DNA of 64,000 nucleotides from Nereocystis luetkeana. Its lineage: Eukaryota; Sar; Phaeophyceae; Laminariales; Laminariaceae. Shown here in pieces: positions 58,187 through 64,000 of the stretch. How positions within the stretch are numbered: position 1 is the stretch's first letter; each line of letters begins with the position of its first letter. The DNA lies in contig JARUPZ010000010.1 of the NCBI GenBank assembly GCA_031213475.1, positions 3,499,970-3,563,969 on the forward strand, written 5' to 3'. The translations under genes were made by a program, and so were the position numbers. A model generated the notes under the pieces. That model did no database searches, was not told the DNA's origin, and saw only the letters and a list, made by a program, of their open reading frames with translations.

Positions 58187-58336
58187 TCACCAGGAGACGA
58201 TTGGTTGCGGGAATTCATAGATGGCTCCGAAAATCTCTGCGTTGGGGAGAGACCTCCAATCGGTCACGCGAACGACGTCGGACGATTGAGCCATGCCAAT
58301 ATCATCGCCAAGATAAATTAAACAACCCGTGCTCTG
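58187..58336 (-). CDS. Candidate terminal exon of an unknown minus-strand gene
   Basis: Acceptor ACGGGCGCAG|CAGAGC in phase 0, then QSTGCLIYLGDDIGMAQSSD, VVRVTDWRSLPNAEIFGAIY and a short tail to TGA (49 residues). Codon choice and composition are protein-like. An overlapping plus-strand frame (58039-58398) is open but has a worse composition. No upstream exon was identified. Confidence 0.35.
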   Translation of the reverse strand, partial: QSTGCLIYLGDDIGMAQSSDVVRVTDWRSLPNAEIFGAIYEFPQPIVSW

Positions 58337-59210
58337 CTGCGCCCGTGCCGGTTGAGTTAAAAACCGGACCTCGCATACTATACACCAGTGATTCATAAAT
58401 ACTGCTGCTACGTATTGTGCGCTTCGAATACTACAGCAGGGAAGCATGCTTTCATACATACTACTACTGGAGATTTACTACTATTACCCTGATATGCCCG
58501 GTAGGTGAATATCGAAATATATACAGGCCTCAAGTACACCTGCTGTGTACCTGGTACTCTGTACTCCAAGTAAGTACGGTATACGGGCAGTATGCTGAAT
58601 CATTTATTGATATATTAAGTTTCGGCCAGGCTTTCTATTATTATACATGATGCCAAAGGGGATGCGCGTCTTGCTGAAATTTCAGTAAAACACGCCCACG
58701 TTCTTTTTGTTTTCGTCCGATCCTTGGGCCTGAAATTTTCGTACGATTAATAACTAACTCCCAAATTTGTATGGATAAGCAAGTACTGGTATTAAGTGTT
58801 GGTCGCCTCACGGTGCAGGTGCACCGTACGAAACGCACGGTAGGTAGTCGTAAACATAGAGAGGAGCACGCAGGTGGTCCTGGGTGAGTTCTTGGGTGCT
58901 GCCTGGAGTGCTGTCAGAGTGACGACTCGCGAACGTGCAAGAAAAAAACGATCGAACCCGAAACAACCCAACAAATATCAACGATCACGACTTCCCGGAC
59001 CGTCGGACAAAAGGTGCAGCACAGCTACCACGTCCCTGATAATTCCGGAGACCATTCCCCATGACGGGTATGCAACTCGCTTACACTACAGATACCAGTG
59101 ACGAAAATAACAGGTACATACTCCTAGCTCGAAAACTAAATACCGGTAGGTACGAAACCATGATTGCTGCTCTCGGGATGGTGTGCGAGCCTGTCGTGGA
59201 TCTCCGTGCG

Positions 59211-59469
59211 GGCGCGTTCTACGGCAGAGGTAGCACATATCCGCTCAAGCGGTTTCTGAATGAGGGGGTTCCTCTACCCAAAATCGTCGGAAAGCCAATC
59301 TTGTTACGAAAAATGGCGTTTTTGTAAACTTGGGCCATGGCGTTATTCATCGGGATGTAATTTGATTTCTGCTGAAGAATTCAGTTTTCGGATGAGGTAT
59401 GGAGTTGTTCCTTTAAATGAGGAGCCTCAGAAAATTATATTCAGGGTAAACCTCTACCGTAGAACACCT
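59211..59469 (-). mobile_element. MITE family B copy
   Basis: GCGTTCTACGGCAGAGGTAG at left, AACCTCTACCGTAGAACACC at right, an obvious inverted pair. Interior is the reverse of the 41.7 and 46 kb copies, so their left and right halves can be aligned. Confidence 0.88.
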
Positions 59470-59898
59470 CTGCGCCGTCCTGCTGCCGTTCTTCATGGAC
59501 GCCCAATCGCCTCACCCCAACCATCCCGCTCCTTCTCACGTGCTCTCGTTGCCAATTATTCTTCCCAGTAAGTTCCCCTTAAACCCCCCCGTCCCAAGAA
59601 AAAAAATACTCCTCGCACTTACTTGTGGTTCTGATGTACTAATTAAACTTCTCGGGCAGGGTGAATTCATTCCGTCTCCTTCCCGCTCTTCGACACGCTG
59701 TCTCCCCTATCTTCCATGGCATGGTCGAAGCTTTATCTCCCTAGTTTACCCGTCGGCGTTATATATATATATATATGTATCCGTTCCCCTCGCTTCGTCG
59801 GCAAGGCATGGTGCAAAATAAAAGCTCACACTGTCAAGGAAATAATGGGGTTGACGCTCCGGGCGAGTGTAGGGCCGGACGCACTCTCAAGGAGTGCT

Positions 59899-59992
59899 AT
59901 TACGGGGGACCATAGTCAACAGGACCTACGGTATACATAAAAACCTATATGTTTAACAATTTTTACTAACAATATTAACTATGGTCCCCCGT
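59899..59992 (-). mobile_element. MITE family A copy, internally shortened
   Basis: ATTACGGGGGACCATAGTCA … AACTATGGTCCCCCGTG, with interior AACAATATTAACT lacking the usual TTGGTCC. Confidence 0.88.
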
Positions 59993-60344
59993 GTGACGGC
60001 GGGGGTTAGGGGTGGCAGTAGAGTGGGGGAGTACGTGGTGCGTCGGGCACGGATACTTACGATTCGAGCGTCTTTTTAAGCAGCAGTGGCACGGCGTGTC
60101 CGCGCGCGAAGGCAGGCACAACGACAAGCCAAACCACAGCACAGTCTGACTACGCCGCCAGGAATCTGGATTCGACGGCGAACGGAGAGGGAGACAGAGC
60201 ATCGACGGGCGAAAACGACGCGGATTGGGCTCACCCTGGCCGAGAATAATTGGTTTTTAGATCAGAACCGGACGACGTGCGAGTAGCATCTTGTTTTTTT
60301 GGTGACGAGGGAGAACGGGAACTGACTTAATGGGAGTGGCAACC

Positions 60345-60475
60345 ATCACCGGTAACCATAGTAAATAGGACCAAATATAATTATTAGTAGAATAACTGCG
60401 AAATATATAGATATATATGTATTTACCTGGTATACCGTAGGCCCTGTTTAATATATATCCCACCGTAACAGAGCA
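60345..60475 (+). mobile_element. MITE family A, diverged copy
   Basis: GTAACCATAGTAAATAGGAC … TATATATCCCACCGTAAC, with interior AGGACCAAATATAATTATTA and GGTATACCGTAGGCCC. Confidence 0.7.
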
Positions 60476-61069
60476 CGTGCGAGGGAGGGGGCCGATGGGT
60501 CTAAGGCGATGAGGCAGCCACGAAGAATGACAGCAGGACCCAGACACGGACACCCACGATTGGCGCGCACACTACCACGAGGGCAGCAATCAAAGGGTTT
60601 TTTTACATTTTTTATTTGTTTCGCTAGGCAGTAGCAGCATGTACCTGCTATTTACGCCACTCGTATTGATTGGTAGTGTTGGCGAGTTGTGCTCCCTTCA
60701 TTGATTGGGAACGGCTCCCGCGACTGTCAGGGACGAATTATCATAGCTGTGCCACATCGTTTGACAGACAGCACGAAAAGACGTGGCGATCGTTGATACT
60801 TGAATTAATTGTGGTTTTGGGGTTGCTCGTTTTCCAACCGCATGTCCGGGAGTCATCACTCTGGCGGCACTCCAGACTGCAGGCGTGTTCCCTCTCTGTG
60901 TTCACGACTTCCGCGCGTTTCGTACTGTGCAGGCAGAACTTCGGACAGCAACCCCCTTGGTCTGTAGCCACGAGTTGGTCGGTTTCGGAAACAGGGAGAT
61001 CTCTGTGCTGGAGGTGAGTTGATAACTGCGGCCAGGTTACAGCTGTTGTGCGAAATGTTTAAAGGACCC

Positions 61070-61300
61070 TTCCAATTGTTTCTTTCGCTGAAAACCCCCA
61101 TTTACCCGACGGGACTGTCTAAAACGCCGGTCGGCTCATCAGTGCGCTCCCCATATTGGTCTTCCGAGAGCTTTCTCGGGCAGTTTTCTGTTTCTCCAGA
61201 CTCGTAGCTAGACCGTTCGTCCGTATAGCCAGTTCTGAGGACATCATGCCTTTTCGTCAATACTCTTAATGTGTCCTAAATTTTCGGGCCCCAGATCGCC
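61070..61300. mobile_element. Fold-back family D, right part of a unit
   Basis: Matches 39830-40060: ACCCGACGGGACTGTC, TCTTCCGAGAGCTTTCTCGG, GTAGCTAGACCGTTCGTCC and GTTCTGAGGACATCAT. Ends at GGCCCCAGA, where the SINE begins. Confidence 0.65.
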
Positions 61301-61650
61301 CCGGTGGTTCAAGTGGTTAACCTCGAATTCTACTTGTTTGAGTCCTGGGTTCGAGCCCGAAGGTGGGTCGGACTTTGACTTTATTTGCAAAAATAAAACC
61401 AAAAAAGGATTCCAGTGTTTTGAGAGCACCTTTCAGCGTGGGTAGGCACAATTCGATGCGGGTCGACGAGGGAAGAAAAGGCTGAAATCTTCTCGCGATA
61501 AAAATGAATGAAGGCACGTACCGTAGCGGGAAGGGGGGAGAAGAGCCTGCTATGTGACCCCGGATCTGAGTTACGAGTTGGAAGGAGAGAGAGAAGAAGA
61601 TGTGCGAAGATAATAAATGGGATGAGAAAAAAAAAATCAAACAAAATATA
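61299..61650 (+). mobile_element. tRNA-derived SINE, family 2, inserted between family D units
   Basis: A-box TGGTTCAAGTGG (61306-61317) and a perfect B-box GGTTCGAGCCC (61348-61358). The body shares GAAGGCACGTACCG and a TGTGACC block with family 1, and its middle matches the 36.4 kb fragment. Near the end is an A9 run. The head differs from family 1, so the two families have different tRNA-like heads on related bodies. Confidence 0.8.
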
Positions 61651-61659
61651 TCTGACAAA

Positions 61660-61960
61660 CAGCCCTATTTTTTACCCCCCCGAGAAAACTGATTGGCTTC
61701 CCTCCAAAAATCCGTTAGGACCCTCGACCAACGGGAAACTGTTTCGGAAAGCTCTCGGAAAACTCCGGGGGGCATTCTGAGCAAGTCTACAGGCGGTTTT
61801 GGCTGTCACACCGGGTAAAACGCGTATATTCGGCCTAAACATCCTGTCCTGGAAGCCCAGAAATATTTTTCCCGGAATGGATGGTCTTACGGTGGTAGTT
61901 CAGTTCGTCACTCCAATACATTTCGGGTGTGCGCCTTGTTCGTCTCGTGTGTTTTTAGGT
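61660..61960. mobile_element. Fold-back family D, left part of a unit
   Basis: CTGATTGGCTTCCCTCC, GAAAGCTCTCGGAAAACTCC and AGTCTACAGGCGGTTTTG match 39655-39775. Confidence 0.6.
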
Positions 61961-62114
61961 CGGAAGCGTCGTGCTCCTAAGTAGAATGTTGTTTTGGTTT
62001 TGATATTTTCTCGGACCATCCTTTGGCCCCGGTACCTATGCGTGACGACGGATGATCGTGAGTCCTTGACTTGAGAGAGTTGTATTGAGAGCAACGACAA
62101 CAACGATAACAAAT

Positions 62115-62149
<35 letters not shown>

Positions 62150-62860
62150 ACGACAAACAAACGCCGACAACTCACCGAAGCATGCCTCCCGAAGTCAGTC
62201 CGGTGGCTTCTCGCCGGGCCGCTCACTATATGAGTTATGACCTCTACTGCTTTTGTTGCCGTTGCGAGAGATAGATGCGTGCTCGTTTTGAACACGAATA
62301 TTACTAGTAGCACGTGGTTCCGCAAAGCTAAAGCTCCAGCACTCTCGATGATGATGTGTGAATAATATAGGAAAGGCCGATACACCGATTCGGATGCCAC
62401 AGACCATATTTTCTCGAAAAAAAAAAACTGATGAAATACTCGACCTCAACGATCTACGACAATACCTGTTTGTATGTTTCACACATCTTACCGTTCTTTC
62501 TACTGGCCAAACATGACAGCGATTAGCAGTCTGTCCGTCTCTACTCTAACGCTACCTTGGGATTGATACGTACGCGTTATACGTGTATCGTTCTCTGCGA
62601 CTGTAACAGATACCTGCCACCGTTTACGTACGCTAAGGGCCGTTTTCGTACTGATATTGAGCCAAACTGTCTTTATTTTTAAATAGAAAAGGTATACTGG
62701 TATATCATATCCGTAGGAGTTTTACCGCCCCCCACCCATTCCCTGGATCGCTGCAGGTCAGTCCACACATGCTACGTACTATTAATAATAATGTGTGCGG
62801 TAATTAATCCCGTTGTTCCGTGTACCACTCTCTGCTACCACATAATAAATACCTGGTACC
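61961..62860. other. No gene seen
   Basis: Apart from the AAC tract, only short frames and AT-rich DNA. Confidence 0.5.
62097..62155. repeat. AAC trinucleotide tract
   Basis: About 15 AAC units with a few interruptions. Confidence 0.95.
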
Positions 62861-62861
62861 T

Positions 62862-62973
62862 ATTACGGGGAACCATAGTTAATAGAACCAAATAGTGTTA
62901 GTAAAAAAAGTTAAATATATATGGTAGGTGTTTATGTATACCATAGGTCCTATTAACTATGGTCCCCCGTAAT
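62862..62973 (+). mobile_element. MITE family A copy
   Basis: ATTACGGGGAACCATAGTTA … TTAACTATGGTCCCCCGTAA with TA flanks; interior ACCAAATAGTGTTAGTAAAA and GTTTATGTATACCATAG. Confidence 0.92.
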
Positions 62974-62974
62974 A

Positions 62975-64000
62975 GTAACTATTAATAGTGCCCTGGTATC
63001 TCGCTACAGGATAAGGAATCAGGACACTGGGTGCAACGATGTAGCCGCGGTGGACAAAAAAAAACGTGTTTAATGTCAAGGCAACACACGCCCTGCTGCC
63101 AGTACAGCTAAGTTTGTATGTATCTGACATGGTATGGAGCACAACGAATAGATTGAACACCACAGACAGTCTCACTATACAAACAACAGAAAACTTGCAA
63201 AGCTTCCATGTACTTTATGTAGGGGGCAACCCCGTAACGTACAATAATATGAAACAGGTTATTAGGTACTTCGAGTACATAATATACACTGCCCGTAATT
63301 AATTTTGTTTCCGTCTTCGTCAACGCCACGCGCTAGCTTCGCTGAGATCTATCTATCTGTGAAAAAGCTTGATGTCTCAGGAGCAGAACCAGGTGCCGTT
63401 CCTGACTGTGCAGTGCATACATACATGAGCATTAACAACAACAAACAGGATGTATGTGTATTCGAATTCATAATTCATGCGGATGCCGCGTGAAAATCGC
63501 TCAAACGAAAGAAAGAGCCAACATTTTTCCATGAAAAAAATGTATGGGGTGGACTGATTGTGGGTGTGTATGGGGGTTAGTGTATGGGGTGGCTGTGGTT
63601 GGGTTTGGTGTACGGTATCTTGAATCCGCCAGGAATAGCTTCCGATATCGCAAAGCAGTGCAATCAATGAACAGCCTGCTCCCCTAAAAATATTTGCTAA
63701 CGAACTCTAATAGGAGCTCGGGCACCAGTAGCCTTAGTAACTTTACTACTGCGAACTTTCGAGGCCTACAACTAACTGACTACAGAAAAGTATTTTATTT
63801 ACACGACGTCCAGGGTTGGTCAAGCAGTACCGAAGGACGACCAAAATCGATTACCCCAGGGCCACCCTTCGATGAGCATCAAGCAAGGTCGATGCCCAGT
63901 GTTTGAGGTTTTAATGTGCTGTGCTTTTTTCAAGTGAGATCGAAAACTGCCTTCTCCCCCCAAAGACACGAACTACAGCAAGCAGCGTTAGCCTGTACCT
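62975..64000. other. No gene seen
   Basis: Short frames only, and a GGGTGTGTATGGGGT-type stretch at 63543-63600. Confidence 0.5.

Noticed and set aside
61299-61375. Possible functional tRNA gene
   Set aside because: A- and B-boxes are good but the acceptor and anticodon stems do not close, and the body continues as a SINE.

Overview
This window is nuclear DNA from an intron-rich eukaryote. The coding pieces that can be recognised are short exons with a high share of G/C in third codon positions. They are bounded by GTRAGT-like donors and pyrimidine-AG acceptors, and separated by introns of about 0.1 to 3.3 kb. Repeats make up much of the rest. The exon-per-repeat ankyrin gene, the LINE type and the mixture of tRNA-derived SINEs, MITEs and long microsatellites would fit a multicellular photosynthetic stramenopile such as a brown alga, but that placement is inference and rests on no search. 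I see no bacterial genes, rRNA, complete tRNA or CRISPR array.

Layout. Positions 1 to about 1640 hold the reverse-transcriptase half of a decayed LINE on the minus strand, running off the left edge. A roughly 490 bp GGA microsatellite follows at 2.56-3.05 kb; it explains the longest open frames in the left end. From 3.1 to 13 kb I find only weak coding-like stretches, an inverted-repeat element (8.86-9.26 kb), a TA microsatellite and purine/pyrimidine-rich DNA.

The main host gene lies on the minus strand from 34417 down to 14795 (or about 13046). Twelve small exons encode about 750 residues: an N-terminal stretch, seven degenerate ankyrin-like repeats with essentially one repeat per exon, a linker, and a C-terminal part with about three membrane segments. 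Nearly all intron phases are 0. Introns carry SINEs, MITEs and two minisatellites. One exon has a one-base frame offset at a homopolymer.

Right of it are a short plus-strand gene (about 36.66-38.3 kb, incomplete) and a minus-strand gene (exons from about 44.8 to 38.47 kb) that converge near 38.4 kb. Neither matches a family I can name. A three-exon plus-strand gene at 50945-52055 encodes a 129-residue membrane protein. Further single candidate exons are at 46.5, 47.8, 56.6 and 58.2 kb.

Repeats. At least eleven copies of a roughly 100 bp TA-flanked MITE (family A), about ten of a 240-260 bp MITE (family B), two tRNA-derived SINE families, a non-autonomous hAT-like element with GGGTC subterminal repeats (40839-41606), a fold-back element family (D) with a SINE inserted between units, a two-copy 265 bp repeat (C), and a retroelement-like fossil at 42.1-43.45 kb. 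Apart from the ankyrin/membrane gene, the window is dominated by short non-autonomous elements. No neighbouring genes form an evident pathway.
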